Origin: Sipunculus nudus
Lineage: Eukaryota; Annelida; Sipuncula; Golfingiida; Sipunculidae
DNA: 64,000 nt
Reading direction: 5' to 3'
Assembly: GCA_026874595.1 (NCBI GenBank)
Contig: CM049307.1
Coordinates: 76,794,643 to 76,858,642, forward strand
Positions within the stretch are counted from its first letter, which is position 1; each line of letters begins with the position of its first letter. Under the pieces are notes generated by a model, which saw only the letters and a list, made by a program, of their open reading frames with translations, made no database searches and had not been told where the DNA came from. Made by a program: the position numbers and the translations under genes. Below, in pieces: positions 47,010-60,200 of this stretch.

Positions 47010-47250
47010 TTAATTAATAAATAGCAATATTAACAAGCACATACTTCTGTCGGGGACTGGTGCTAGCATACATTGGCTCAAAGGAATAGCTTCAAACCCG
47101 GGCTGCTCAGTCACACATGAGATCTGTGGCATCTGTACCTCCTGCACGGTGCCAAAGATCTTTTCACTCTCTTGGCAGCAGCCACTCTCTTCATCTCTGG
47201 GCATGACCTCACACCTGCCACACGTGCACCTTCCGTATAATATAATTGTC
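47010..47250 (-). pseudogene. P2X7-cytoplasmic-domain-like fragment
   Basis: The minus strand reads YGRCTCGRCEVMPRDEESG, CCQESEKIF and then SCVTEQPGFEAIPLSQ. The pattern C-x-C-G-x-C-x-x-MP-x-x-x-E-x-x-CC-x-E followed about 25 residues later by C-[IV]-T-x-x-PGF matches the cysteine-rich, zinc-binding cytoplasmic domain of P2X7 that is also found as a stand-alone module in many invertebrate proteins. The usual downstream L-x-x-A-x-x-x-Y helix is missing, as the frame ends within 20 residues. It is a fragment of one exon, probably from a repeated gene family or a transposon-captured copy. Confidence 0.55.
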
Positions 47251-47637
47251 TTAGATATATTATAGTGTATAAAATAATTTTACTTTTGAATATTAGCATA
47301 AACTGTTGAAGCACAACAGTGGCAGAGCAGGCTCTTTTTATGTTAGGGAAACACTATATAGATCAGTTATTCTAATGGTTTTCATATTAAATTTGTTGTT
47401 TGTTACATGGGATTAATATATTAACTTGCGTAAGACAGCCGACACTTTACAGTATTATAAATCCAACTTTCAATTAATTTTAAATGGAGCTGACAACATT
47501 TTCCTCTTCCTTTCATGAATGCACACTTTAATACAGACACAGAATATCAGAGGTCATTGTAACTTCAATGGTGGCAGCACCAATTATGAAGTATGATCAA
47601 TATGCTCTACTCTGTAAAAATTATTGACCCAATAAAA

Positions 47638-47697
<60 letters not shown>

Positions 47698-50600
47698 TTT
47701 CTGAAATGTCTTTAAATCAAGAAAAGTTTCATAAGTTTGAAGGTCAAAACAAATCCAATGGGAATGAATCATGACATGACCTATTTACGACGCGGTTTAT
47801 AATGTTGAAGATCTTTAAATAAGAATTATTGTTTGAAAGATCGCTGCAAGTGAATGGCCAATTTCCTCCAGCAATAATAGTAAATTTTCAATAAACACAA
47901 CAGTAAACACCTTATAGACGCGCTCTTGTCCTCCATGCAGGAATCCAGCTTGTTCTGAAGTTTGGACGTCGAATGTAAACATAACCAATTCAGTTGATAT
48001 AGTAGCATCCAGAGTGTGTTACATTTATCTGTATTAAAATATATATACATACTGAATGATTTATAGAAAGATCAGGAAATGTGTTATTTTTTCTGTTTCA
48101 GTTCTCCATACCAAGGAAATGATAAGACTTGAGTGTAAACTTGGGAACATGACCCATGGTTCACTTGTATTTATATAATGTGTTTAATAACATATGACCA
48201 TACTGTCATGGAGAAATGAGAGCAACAGCGACAAAAATTGAATTAGATTAATTATATTATAAATTCAGACAATAATTCCAAATGTAAAACGTAGTTTTGT
48301 TCTCGATTTATACTATATATTTAACATGCGAGTATCATATACAGTAATAAGTGTGCTGTTGACAAGCCCCAAAAGAAGAAGACACTAGCGTGCAGCGCCA
48401 TCTATCGTGCACCAAGAAGTACAATATTAAGTCAGTCATGGGATTTTACAGGAAAATAACACAATAGTTTGCTTCACTTCTCTTGACGATGTCTGTGTTG
48501 TAACACTGGTTGTAGTTTTCTTTAGCCATATTTATTTCTAGGAGTGGAAATGTTTCTTAATATAATTTGGATACGCAGCAGGCCGCATTTAAATAACATG
48601 GAAGAAGGAGATTTAGAGAACATTTCTCCGGTTCATGTAAACGATTTCTCCCTTCAGTACAGATGTAATTTACCCTGAAAGGATTAGTTAAAGTTCGTTT
48701 CCACTGTTCATGTGTCACGGAAGGCAGAACCCTTTACAGTGAAACGCCAGCTATTGAATACGGAGCTAATAATCCGGAGAAATAAATGGAACTATTTAGA
48801 AAAAAAGAAGAATTCCCCCCGTGTCTACATTTACCAGGCAGGACGGCCAGAAGCACAACATGTTTCTCGTGCAGCTCATGTTGTTGTCTATTCGGACTTG
48901 AACCATTAGTTGCCGCTCGATTTTTGTCTGTTATAAAACACAGTTCGTCCTGGTGTATAACCATTTACTCAAATGCAAAGAAAAAGTTGTACTGACTACG
49001 AACTATAGACCATTTTATTTAATCTGAAATCAAATAAAACCCTGTCTAATGAAATGAATATTATCCTGATTAACATCGGTTAACAGTAACTGTAATTAAA
49101 GCCTTTTCTGTTTACACTTTGGCATTACGACATGATTTCTATTTCAATTTACTTTTGCGATTTCTCCTGAGAAATTGATGGATTAAACGGTAGAAATCCT
49201 GTTGATTAATCAAATCAAATTGAATCAATTGATATTGGTCACTACGGTTTTAATTTATGAACAAAAATTGTACCGACAAAAAGTCCTGGGAGCAAAAAAT
49301 TAATCATATGTAAATAATTGCATTTGATATTTTTTTATGTCTTAGACCTTATCCCCAAGGTGTTACGGAACCTAATCCTAACGAAACCTATCAGATCTCC
49401 CAGTCCTGACGAGCACAAATTCTGTTTCGGAGATAAAAAAAAATCAGATTCCTCAACACTAGGCAGCGTGAAATGTCTAGGGGAATCAAAAAAGAAGTCA
49501 GTGTTTTTTTGTTAACAAATAATTATAATTTATTCTTAAAACAACCCTTACATTACAATACACTATATCAATACAATTTCACAGTATAATAAATAAAGTG
49601 AACAGTACCTGGATACCACCACCGTCACATTGACAACAAGTCCTATAATTTGTATAATGCAGATGATCAGTTCTCATAAATCTTCTCAGAGAATAGCAGT
49701 CCAGTTCAATCACAAAATCAATTTGTTGTAATCCAAAAGTGAAGTTCTGATAGTGATCCCAAAGGCAAACTGAAGACTTATTAAATTCCGTTACAAATTC
49801 GAAGAAGATCTATAACTGCTGCTGTTATCGGAAAGCCCCACAAACTGACTCGCACTCTTCCGTGTACGCTGGAATATTTCTCCTTTCCCCCTCGGCTCTA
49901 AAACACTGCTAGGAAAAAAACACTGCTAGGAAAAAAAAACAGAATCAAACGTCAAAGTGCTTCCCTGAACAAAACCTGCAATACACAAAATAGGATCTAT
50001 ACTTCTAATTATGACTTCCACACAGATAAAGTACCCTTTGTTTAGAAAGAAAAGTACTGGATCATACGTCATGAAGCCGTCTCCCGCAATAACTACAATA
50101 ACATTTTATGTACTTACAATCGTGAAACAAATACATTCCCAAATCACACTGTTCTAATCAGGAGAAACATCAGGTAAGAAAATTAAATCAACAACAGAAC
50201 AACCTGCCCTTTACATTATTCTTGTCTTCCATAACACACTGCTCCTACAGTATTGGCATTGTTATGATTCAGGCGTCTGACTACTGGAAACCTTGGTCAG
50301 CATGCAGGGGAAGTGTTCAAATGTCTACACAACATATGAACTAACAGCATCCAAGGGATTTATTTTGGTGAATATTGGCGCAGAATGTTTGATCCTTAGG
50401 ACCTCACAGATCGGCATGCTTTAACAGTAAACCCCCTCCCTCCCATTTCATTTAGGAAATCCTGCTTCATGATGTCTTAATGGCCTCGATAATATTTCTG
50501 CACGGTCACGTTCCATTAATATCTTCAGCAAATTCTAGAAAATGTTTGATAACAAAGCATGAGAATAAACTTCTTTATATATTTACAATGGGTCATCAGG

Positions 50601-50814
50601 TATATTTTTACTGCAAAGTAGATCCATAACTAACTTTTCGTTATATTTGGAATGGCTGTTATTGATGCATAATCTACCTTTGCATAATCTAATTTACGAT
50701 CCTAAATCCTTAGTTACGAATGAGCTCCGTTTTGGAGGAGAGTAGTAAGCATGATTACTGGCAAAATGTATCCTTGACATGACCTAGATAAATTCGTGGA
50801 GAATATGTGTTAAA
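47251..50814. other. No gene recognised
   Basis: AT-rich. Holds the (AT)n tract at 47,642-47,694, an R1-tail-like phrase near 48,150 (ACATGACCCATGGTTCAC) and a doubled CACTGCTAGGAAAAAAA unit at 49,903-49,940. Small open frames around 48,710-48,990 and 49,318-49,515 have no recognisable domain. Confidence 0.45.
47642..47694. repeat. (AT)n microsatellite
   Basis: About 26 uninterrupted AT units. Confidence 0.95.
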
Positions 50815-51375
50815 GTACTGATATTTGACTGGTTTCTATCGTTGGACGTATAAAGAATAGGTTAATGTGAGGAACACATGAAAGATTAATTATATGTACG
50901 TTGCAAGGAAACTGTTCCTTAGAAGGAAACAAAAAATATGCATACATCGTAAGTAGCAGAAGCGGACCCAGTGGGACTCCATGCAGTGGGTCAGAATCCC
51001 ATTTTCAGCAACCGCAACCTTTTTTTATCGTATAAGACAAATCTTGAGGCCTGAAACCCCCGCCACCACCCCAGCCTTGTTCCCGAAATTGGGACCTTGA
51101 ATAAGGTTTTGTCATTAATCCTCCTGGGTTGAACTCTCCATTTCATAAAACGAGAAACATGTGTTTTTCTCTTTTACAGACCACGCACGTGGGTAAAATC
51201 CCCGATTGAATGCAAGCGTTATTCATATGAACAATAGTCCTTAGTGTTAGAGGTTAAGTGACCACGATGCACGCATTGCGGTGATTGCCGAAGGCAGTTC
51301 GGCTGTGTTCGGTAAAAAACGGATAAATCACTCAAAATTATATATATATTAAAAAATATTTATTTTCATATTGCC
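50815..51375 (+). repeat. Dispersed 0.5-kb repeat, copy 2
   Basis: Same order and orientation as 29,985-30,525. It shares AGAAGCGGACCCA, CTCCTGGG, GACCACGCACGTGGG and GATTGCCGAAGGCAGTTCGG, and carries a duplicated-looking CAGTGGG patch not in copy 1. Confidence 0.8.
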
Positions 51376-52063
51376 TCAATTGCCATATGACGCACTCGCC
51401 GTCAGGTCAATTGCAAAGGAAATTTGAAATATCCTGGTATTTGAGATTTAAAATCATTTAAATTTAATTTTAAAGTTCAAAACATACAACTGAGTAAATG
51501 CCTCCAAATTATGTCCAATGAGCGTTTTTGAGACAAAATGCTCGATTTGTGATATTTGAAATGTAAAATCTAAATAAAAAATCCAAGATGAAGATTCAAG
51601 TAGATTAACTTCGCCAAGGATGCGTTTGAAAATGATTCCGATACGTTATATGTGCATACGTATATATAATAAAAGCTTTTAACACGAAAACTCAAATTAT
51701 TATTTTTATATTTAAAATTCAAAATTTAAAACCATTCTGAAAATATTTACCTGAGGATGTCAAAATGGTATTGGTCTGATTATTAAACAAAATAGGTCTC
51801 GGACTACTATTTTGTGATAAACAAATGATAATCATAACCAAGGTCACACCAGAAGTAGAAAACAGGGTCTGTCTACCTGAATATGTGAACTGGAACATGT
51901 TCATGAAACGAAAACGTGCCCCTGAAAAAAAACGTGTGGAACGACAATTAACTGTCGGAGGAAATCGTAGCGTAGGAAATGTAGCATATCAGCGATTTTC
52001 AGGTATGTTATAAACTGTAGACGAGTCGTGCAGTGGTAAATCGAAGCATGTGAGTACGGGGAA
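51376..52063. other. No gene recognised
   Basis: AT-rich. A 62-codon plus frame ending near 52,010 has no domain. Nothing else is seen. Confidence 0.45.
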
Positions 52064-52360
52064 ACCCCACTTGTGACGTCATTTATGCGGAATTCCCATG
52101 CGTTTGCCGCGCAGAAATCCAGCACTGCTGGATTCCAAAACTGACGCGTGCGTTTGCCGCGCGGCAATCGCATACATGGAAATAGCACATGACTTTTTAA
52201 TTTGTTAAATTTTCACCGCGCTGCAAACGCTTGGAAAACTGCGTTTGCCGCGCGGCCAGACCTTTTCCATGTGAGCGTTTTGTATGCGTTTGCCGCGCGG
52301 CAAACGCACGCTTGTTGAGGGGAATCCACGCTCTTACGTCACTGTTGTGTCTCTCCATAG
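52064..52360. mobile_element. Short MITE with GCGTTTGCCGCGC palindromes
   Basis: Left end GTGACGTCATTTATGCGGAA and right end (reverse complement) GTGACGTAAGAGCGTGGATT are imperfect inverted repeats, both running into ATTCCC. Inside, GCGTTTGCCGCGCGGC occurs about five times in both orientations, once as a complete palindrome (GCGTTTGCCGCGCGGCAAAC, 52,289). No coding capacity. Harbinger-like by analogy with 35,509-36,017; target duplication not identified. Confidence 0.55.
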
Positions 52361-53850
52361 CAACCTTATATAAGAATATATTCACGATTTAGACATGTCA
52401 TATGTAGAATATAAGCTTTTTAGTGAACAATCAGGAATAAAACTCTTATAGTATCATATACTAGTATACAATGGATTTGCTGAACAAAATTTAACGTATA
52501 ATCATTATTGATATTAATTCCAATGGAGAGTTAAATTTCACAGCAACTGGACAAAAAGTCAAAATACACATAATTACAAGGGTAGGAAATCTAGCAACAT
52601 CAGACTTGTATTATTTAGATATATAACAAATGTGTTGGGGATAAGTAGTGTCTCTCTGTCAGACAGTCCACCCTTGACCATTCACAAACTGAAACAGACT
52701 ATATTGGCATGCGTGTTTGTGACACCTTTTGTTTGTTTGTGCTATGATTTTTTTTATAATTTTGCTAAGAGTTTAGTAGCCCATCCGTAACTAATTTAAA
52801 CATGTCCAGGATTGTAAAAAGTCAAGATTTTTAAAAAATGTTGAAAAATTAGTTGAGGTTAGATGTTTATGAACATCTCTTTTTAAAAGAGAAAAGAAAG
52901 GAGTGCATACATGTGATAAACATCCATTTTAAAACAGTACAAAATAATAATACACATGTATGCACATGCTTGTGCATGCATCCCAGAGAATAACTATTAT
53001 GGTCTTAGGTGTCGTTTTTTCCTTGCATAATACATATAGTTATCCTTTTTAGGAAAATTTTAATTGACTGCAATTGTTCATTTTCATAAATAACTTTAGC
53101 ATTTTAGATAATCTTAAGGCTCATTTCCAATGTTTCCTTATTCCATAAATTAATATATTACATATATTTAGGTATGTTAATTTTCATACCATGTTATAGT
53201 TCCATGAAGTTGAGGTGAAATACGGTATAACATCTGCAAATTTCCTTGCACATCAAACACATGTTTGACCTGGTTTTAAATTGAGATTTCTGTTTTCCTA
53301 AACTAAGTGTAAAAAAATGAAAAAAAGGAGCAAACTCTAAGCTAAAATTTTGTCTGGTCTCAATTTTGAAATGAGTAAGCACAAAGGCTAGACATGCTGT
53401 TGAAGTTAATCTTCATGTATACGTTTGTACGTTATTTTATTGAATTTAGGACCCTCGATTGAAAATTTAAAAGTCATTGGTGTTGGAAAACTTGCAGTTC
53501 AGTTTTTTTTTTAAATATGACCGGCAGTGTAACTAAGTCAAAATGCCAGCCCTTTAACCGGTTTGTATGGAGCAATCAAAACAGCGTATCATTTTACATA
53601 TAATGATTTTCATTACAATAAAAAAAAAAAAAGATAATCGGGAATTATAGCACACGTTTATTCTGCACGTTTTAATGTGTGTATAATTAGCACGTTTTAA
53701 ACCCAAATGTCTTAAATAATGTCAAACTCGTCATCCAACTTCATTTTGATACCACTCTATATCCTTTTCTTATTATACATGTCAAATTAATCAAATATTC
53801 CCGTCTAAACTGGGTTTGAAATTCTGAAGCCAACAGACACTGGTTGATCT
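52361..53850. other. No gene recognised
   Basis: AT-rich. It includes A/T homopolymers (53,620-53,632). No repeat unit or coding region was recognised. Confidence 0.45.
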
Positions 53851-54949
53851 GCTAGAACATGTAGCATGTTTGTGATGAAAGTGTGTCCCCCACTTGTGAT
53901 AAATTTCTGTGGGTGTGGTGGTAAAACTCATTGCGGGTGTGTGGTTGGCGATTCTGCCTGTGGCGTAGTGTTACAAGTGATTGCAGGTCTTGTTTGTTCA
54001 TTGAATGTCTGTGAAAGTGAGGAAGAGGCATAAGACTGAAATTCCGGCCAGTGCTGTGCATGCGTCTGTCGATGGTGGTCATCTCCTGACTGTTGTGCTG
54101 ACAAGAGTTGTACATATGATTCTGGTTGCATAGAAGGATGGAACTGATTAGATGTGGTCAGTGGCTGTAGCCCAGGAGTGTGGGGATCTGGAGCACGTTG
54201 TGGTGTTGTGTTTATAGCGGGGGGCAGTGAACGTGGTGCCGATGTGGTATTTGCGTTGGCTGATTTTGGGTATTGAATCCCTGTGCATTGGGGAGGGTAT
54301 GGATATATTCCAGAAGATGCCATCATTTAATCCCCATGGTCCATACGTCTAGCTTCAACCAGAAGTTCACATACCCGTTCCTCCGTCGAAGCCTGTGTTT
54401 TTTTTTACAACAGTTGAACCCTGCGGGTAATCATAATATAAAAGTCATCCTTTTCTTCCTAAATTTTTCTGGTGAGAATTTGTGTCAGAAATCTTTCTAT
54501 GCACTCCTGCCTGGCCTTGCTCTGATTTTATAACTCTGTGAGCATCTCCTAAAGTTTGTCACTGTCGTCTTGAATCTTAGCCCTTTTCTTCCTCCTACCA
54601 CAGAGCGCGGATTATCTGCTACGATTGGAACTTGTACCCCTTGTGCTTGGAGCTGGACTTGGAGTGTGGCTGCGCTTCCTGTTAAGGATAGAGGTTCCCC
54701 CTTATTGCCCATTCCGAGATGTTTGCTGAAAAAAAAGAAAAAAAAAATTTAAAAGAATGGTTGTAGTTTTAACAAGTGACCCATGGGTCATGACGCTCAG
54801 CTGACTGGGAAGAGATTTGCAAAAGGAAATTTTATCATCTGAATGATACCCATTCAACTGAAGCATCAAACAGATTAACCAACAGGCTCAGATTGTGTCT
54901 GTATTAATATATCTAAAAAATAGAGAAAAAAAAAAAATAAAAAAATACA

Positions 54950-55951
54950 GATGGCTCCATCAGTCTGCAGAAACTAATAAAACACTTAATGGTCAATGGT
55001 CTCTGGATTAGTTGTTCAGATACTTCAGCTTTTGTATCAAATTTTCCATTATTCTGAGGGATTCTTTGGAGTCCTATAGCTTGGAGGATATGGGTAACAG
55101 AGACCTAATTTCAGGTTTCCACAGACACTTTTCAAGGGCCTCCTTGCACGACAAGAGTGAAGATTCTAGGTCCAGTTGTTATGATTTGTTCCCTGTTGAC
55201 AGATAACCACATCTTTAGTGGTCTCATAAATAGAGAAAAAAGTTTGTAAAAATTTGAAAAATAGAGGTGGCGCACCCAGTCTGCTGAAATTGATGACTCA
55301 CATCAGAATCAATATGTATGCGAAAAATCATGAGCATCAGTGTTGTAGTTATTGAGATACTGGAGTTTTTGTATAAATTTTTCATTATTCTGGGGGGTAT
55401 TTCGGAGCCATACAACTTAATGGATATAGGTAACAGAGACCTGATTTCAGGTTTCCATGGAGATTTTTCATGTGTCTCCCTGTGTTTAAAGAATGAAGAT
55501 TCTAGGTCCAGTTGTTATGATTTGTCCCCTGTTAACAGATGTTCATATCTTTAAAGGTCTCAAAAATAGAGAAAAAAATTCGTAAAAAATCGAAAAATAC
55601 AGGTGGCGCGACCAGTCTGCAGAAACTAATGAAACATCTCATGATCAATATGCATGCCAAAAATCATGACCATCAGTGATGTAGTTAATGAGATACTGAA
55701 GTTTTTGTATGAAATTTTTCACCATTCTGGGGGGTACTTTGGGACCCCATAGCTCAAAGGAGACCTAATTTCTGGTTTCCAAGGAGATTTTTCATGGACC
55801 TCTCAGAATGTCAAGTTACAAGATTCTAAGTCCAGCGGTTACGATTTGTGTCTGGTTAACGGACAGACAGACGGACAGACAGACAGACAGACGGACGACG
55901 GACAAAGAGTGATCGCTTTAGCTCACCATGACTGAAAGTCAGCTGAGCTAA
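54950..55951 (-). repeat. Three tandem ~325-bp units ending in an inverted R1 head
   Basis: Units start near 54,962, 55,279 and 55,613 (each with CAGTCTGC plus a GGTGGCGC-like phrase just before) and share GATTCTAGGTCCAGTTG and TTCATTATTCTGGGGGG wording. The array is followed by a GACGGACAGACAGACAGAC-type stretch (55,862-55,900) and the inverted R1 head ending CAGCTGAGCTAA at 55,951. The R1 tail lies near 54,775 (inverted GTGACCCATGGGTCATGACG). So this is one R1-type element with internal tandem repeats, in intron of the MADF gene. Confidence 0.6.
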
Positions 55952-56003
55952 CAACACAGTGTTTTTTTACATTTGTGTTTTGATTGTAATCATTTTATTC
56001 CAG

Positions 56004-56907
56004 ATACGTGGCTACAGGCGAGAGCTTTACATCTCTTGCAAGTCAGTTCGAGTTGGTATAACAACAACATCAAATGTTGTTCAAGAAGTGTGTGCAGCCA
56101 TATGGCGCACCATGCAGGGCATTTACATGGCTGCCCCAGACTCTGCAGCTGAGTGGAAGCAAATTGCAATGAATTTTCAAAAGAAGTGGGACTATCCCAA
56201 CTATGTTGGTGCCATTGATGGCAAGCATATCCTCGTACAGGCCGCATCAAACAGTGGTTCATTGTTTTATAACTACAAGGTCACATTTTCTGTTGTCTTG
56301 ATAGCTCTGGTAGACGCAAATAACAGATTCATAACCGCTGACATTGGGTCCTACGACAAGCAGTCTGATGGTGGCATTTTTGCGCACTCATCTCCCGGCA
56401 AACTTCTGACAGCCCCAGATGGCCTGAACCTTCCAGAAGACTGCACCATAGAAGGGGCCGAACAATTAGGCCCTATGCCTTTTGTAGTGATTGGAGATGA
56501 GGCTTTCCCTCTACAGAGACACATTATGCGACCTTACCCTTGAAGGCAGTCAACCGTGGACCAGGACGTGTATAACTACAGACATGCACGAGCAAGGCGT
56601 ATTTTTGAGTGTGCCTTCGGTGTGCTTGCAACTGTTTTCCATACCAAAATCTCTGTCCTATCATCTACTGTAAATTTGATTTTGCAGGCAGCAACAGTTT
56701 TGCAAAATATGTTACAGAGGAAAGCTATGCCAGCTGTTCCCACTCACGGGGCACAAGGACAAGAGCTTATTGGTTTGCAGAGGGTTGCCAACGAGAGGTA
56801 CTGCAGAAGCTGTTGACATCAGAAACAAGTTAAACAAGTTCTTTGTAGAAAATCCTTTGCCATGGCAAATAGGTTATATACAGAGAGGGTTGCATGATGA
56901 AGACTAG
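56004..56907 (+). pseudogene. PIF/Harbinger DDE transposase, 3' exon, frame-broken
   Basis: An acceptor (TTTTATTCCAG) precedes 56,004. The frame carries VRVGITTTSNVVQEVCAAIW, GAIDGKHI (first D), LVDANNRFITADIGSYDKQS with DGGIF (second D) and VIGDEAFPLQRHIMRPYP (third acidic region). These are the hallmarks of the DDE_Tnp_4/HARBI1-type transposase. After MRPYP at 56,541 the frame shifts; the text then reads YNYRHARARRIFECAFGVLA and, after one more shift, NKLNKFFVENPLPWQ to a stop at 56,905-56,907. At least one upstream exon (the N-terminus) is missing. The gene is convergent with exon b of the MADF companion, only 11 bp away, and lies within its intron. Otherwise well preserved, so decay is fairly recent. 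Confidence 0.82.
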
Positions 56908-57199
56908 AGGAACCATACCTTGGAGTGCTTTCTCGGTGAACTGACTCTTCACTGGTACTGTTTTCTCCCTCATCCCCGGCTATTTGACAGGACACATCTC
57001 CCTCCTCCTCGCTCCCGCCATCATCTATGCCAGGAACTACATCCATGGACCTATCTGGCAAATTGCTCACTGTGCTGAAAACAATTATTATGAAACTTAT
57101 CATACACAAAAAAGCGATTCAGATATGTATTAATTTAAGAAAATAAAGGCATATTCAGCATAAAATTAATTTTCAAATTGTTACAGCTGTTGGTTTACC

Positions 57200-57290
57200 A
57201 GAGTTTGGTAAGAGTACAATGAAAGTTCTCGAGTACGAGTATTGGGAACTTATAAAATACTCGAGTACAAGAACGAGTATTTTAGTTGTT
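57200..57290. repeat. GAGTACT-rich repeat, left part
   Basis: Contains CTCGAGTACGAGTATTGGG and ATACTCGAGTACAAG. It is cut by the LINE at 57,291 and resumes at 61,359. Confidence 0.7.
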
Positions 57291-60200
57291 TTTTTTTTTT
57301 TTTTAATATCTTTATTCATTTTCATTCTGCCATTTCCATACTCCAATCTTCCCCAGGTAGGTAAAGGAAGTGGTTAGACAAACATATATTTATAATGACT
57401 TACATGCAGTGTGCAATATATCTTTATCTTTACAACATATCAAACAGCTGGCCTAATTTCACTTGTTTTACTTTATACTTCTTTACAAATCTTGTGTTTA
57501 GATAACTTTTTAAATCATACTTTATATATCCAATCAATCCCTCTGCAGAAGGAAAGACATCTTTCATTTTACACTTGATTTTGAACTTGTACAGTGACCA
57601 CATAATAAAGATATACTCTCTTCAATACAGGTCAAGAAATGATTTTCCGATGAATATCCTACCACAAATATCTTCCAACTCAATTTACATTTAAAACAGG
57701 TTTCAAATTTTCTCCAAATGCATTTGTTTAAACAACACGTATAGAGCATATGTTCAACATCCTCTTTGACATTACACAACTCACAATTTTCAGATATACT
57801 CCTTTTCCACTTGAACAATGATGAATTTGTAACCAATAAATCTTGTAATAATTTATAACTGAAGTCCGCTTATCCAGCGATCGGTTCTCGCTGTACTTTG
57901 CGTATGTATATATCTCTGAAACAGAAAGTATCCTTATCTAATCCAAATGATTTAATCCATTTACTTTTCGATAAAGGTTGAACAATTTGCTTCTTAACAA
58001 AGAATTTGTATATTGCTTTTGAATTAATTTGCATCAGATCTATACACACTTTGTCTATAGAATATTTATGAGTCAGCCTTGCATGACAATACTGAGCATT
58101 TTCACATTCAAATATTTCATTATATCTCTTAAAGACATTCCTTATAATATAGTATTCCCTGATCCAGTCTGTTGTTTTTCGTAATTAATGTAAAATATTT
58201 CGTTCATTAATCAATATTCCGTTTTCATCATATAAATCTTTTACATGTATTATCCCTGCATCTAACCAGTTTTTAAAATATAAGCATTTGCCATGGAACA
58301 TAAAGTTCTTGTTTAACCATATTTGTTGTTTTAGGAATTGGTTACTGCTCATATAGCGAATATCAGATTTCGTTTGACATTGGCTAAAATTACATAACAT
58401 TTCTCTGTAGAATACTGGCAATTCGTTCAGTTCTGGTACATGGCCAATTTCATAATTACCATAAAGCAGTAATTGTATGTTTATGCACACCTGATTAACA
58501 TAGAACTTCCCTATTGGGTTTATTTGACCGGTTTTACTAAATAATGTTTGCACCCATGCTGCTTTTAACGCCTTTTCATACAATTCTAAATCAACCATGC
58601 GTAGACCACCATCTTCGTAATCTGCAATTAACGTGTTTCTCCGGATACGTTCTGTTGATTTCCATATAAACCTAAAGAACATCCTTTTTGTTCTGATTAT
58701 AATATTTTTAGGTACAGTCATAACTGAGTGTGACATTGTTAAAGTAGATAATCCAAATGATTTTAATAAAATAATTTTTCCTTTCATAGATAAATTTCGT
58801 TGTTTCAAAGAACAAAACTTATTTTCTATTGATTCAATTTTTTTTCCCAGTGATAGTTTGTACTGGATTTTATATCGTGAGAAATATGAATTCCAAGAGA
58901 TTTAATCGGTTTATCAGAAAAATTTATTTCAAATTTTTCTGTATTATGATCACATTTTTTAGCTGTCCCAGTAAGATTCCTTCTGTTTTCCTCAGATTCA
59001 GTTGAAGTCCGGATACTTCACCAAATTTATTTACTTGCTTTAACGCATGTTTCAAGGAAATATGTTTATTTAATTACAACGCCGTGTCATCCGCATACTG
59101 AAGTATGGGGGAGCATTTATCTTTGTTAGGTAGGGTAATGCTTGAAATATTTGGATCTTGCTTAATATTACAAGATAGAATTTCCGTGGATATAATAAAT
59201 AGTAAATCAGAAATCGGGCATCGTTGCCGGATTCCTTTTCCCATCGTTAGTGTTTAGGTAAGCCACCCATTGTTTTTAACAGTAAAAATAGGGCTATTGT
59301 AAAGGATTTCCACCCATTTAATAAAAGAATTGCCAAAATTAAACTTACGTAGACATTTTAGTAGGAAATCAATATTTAAACTATCAAAGCTTTAGAAAAA
59401 TCGAGACAACAAATCAGTCCTTTTTTATTATATTTCTCGCAAAAATCGATATAATCTAATACATATCTTACATTTTTTCCAATGTATCGTCCTTTTATAT
59501 AGGCGGTTTGCTCTTTTGAAACTATTTTTTGTATAATATTTTGCAGTCTCTTCGCTAGTACAAAAGCTCAATTTTATAACCAGAGTTTGTAATACTGATT
59601 GGACGATAATTAACCAAATTAACCGGCATCCTTTTTTAAAAACAAGCGTTATCACCGCCTGTCTCATAGTATACCCTATTTTACCACAGCTATACACTTC
59701 GTTTATCATACCTAAATAGTAATCTTTCGGATACGGCCAGAATAGTTTATAAAATTCTTGATTCAGGCCATCTAGTCCGGGACTCCTATTTTCCTTCAGA
59801 TTTTTAATAATATTTTGACATTCCTGGTCTGTAATTATACCTTCCAACGATTCTTTTTCAGGTTCTGATAATAATCGGGTTATCTTTACTCCATTCATAA
59901 AATTATGCGTGTTGCTTTTGTCAATATTATCGTCAGAGTACAATTTTTCATAAAACGTACATATTCCACTCAAAATTTCATCATCAGTTTTTAGTTTTTC
60001 TCCATTTAATTCAAGCTCATAAATTGCATTCGACATTTGTTTTTGTGTCTCCAGTCTGAGAAAGTAAGAAGAATTTTTCTCTCCTTCTTCCCACCATTTT
60101 ACACGAGACCTGATTTTTGCACCTGCAGCCCTTGATTCATATATTACATCACATCTTTTTACAAGTTTTCAATTTTTATCTTATTTTTTAGATTTTCGTT

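Noticed and set aside
47584-47772. 62-codon minus frame with IY repeats
   Set aside because: Encoded by the (AT)n microsatellite.
58633-58905. 90-codon plus-strand frame
   Set aside because: Antisense of the Tx1/L1 LINE C-terminal region.
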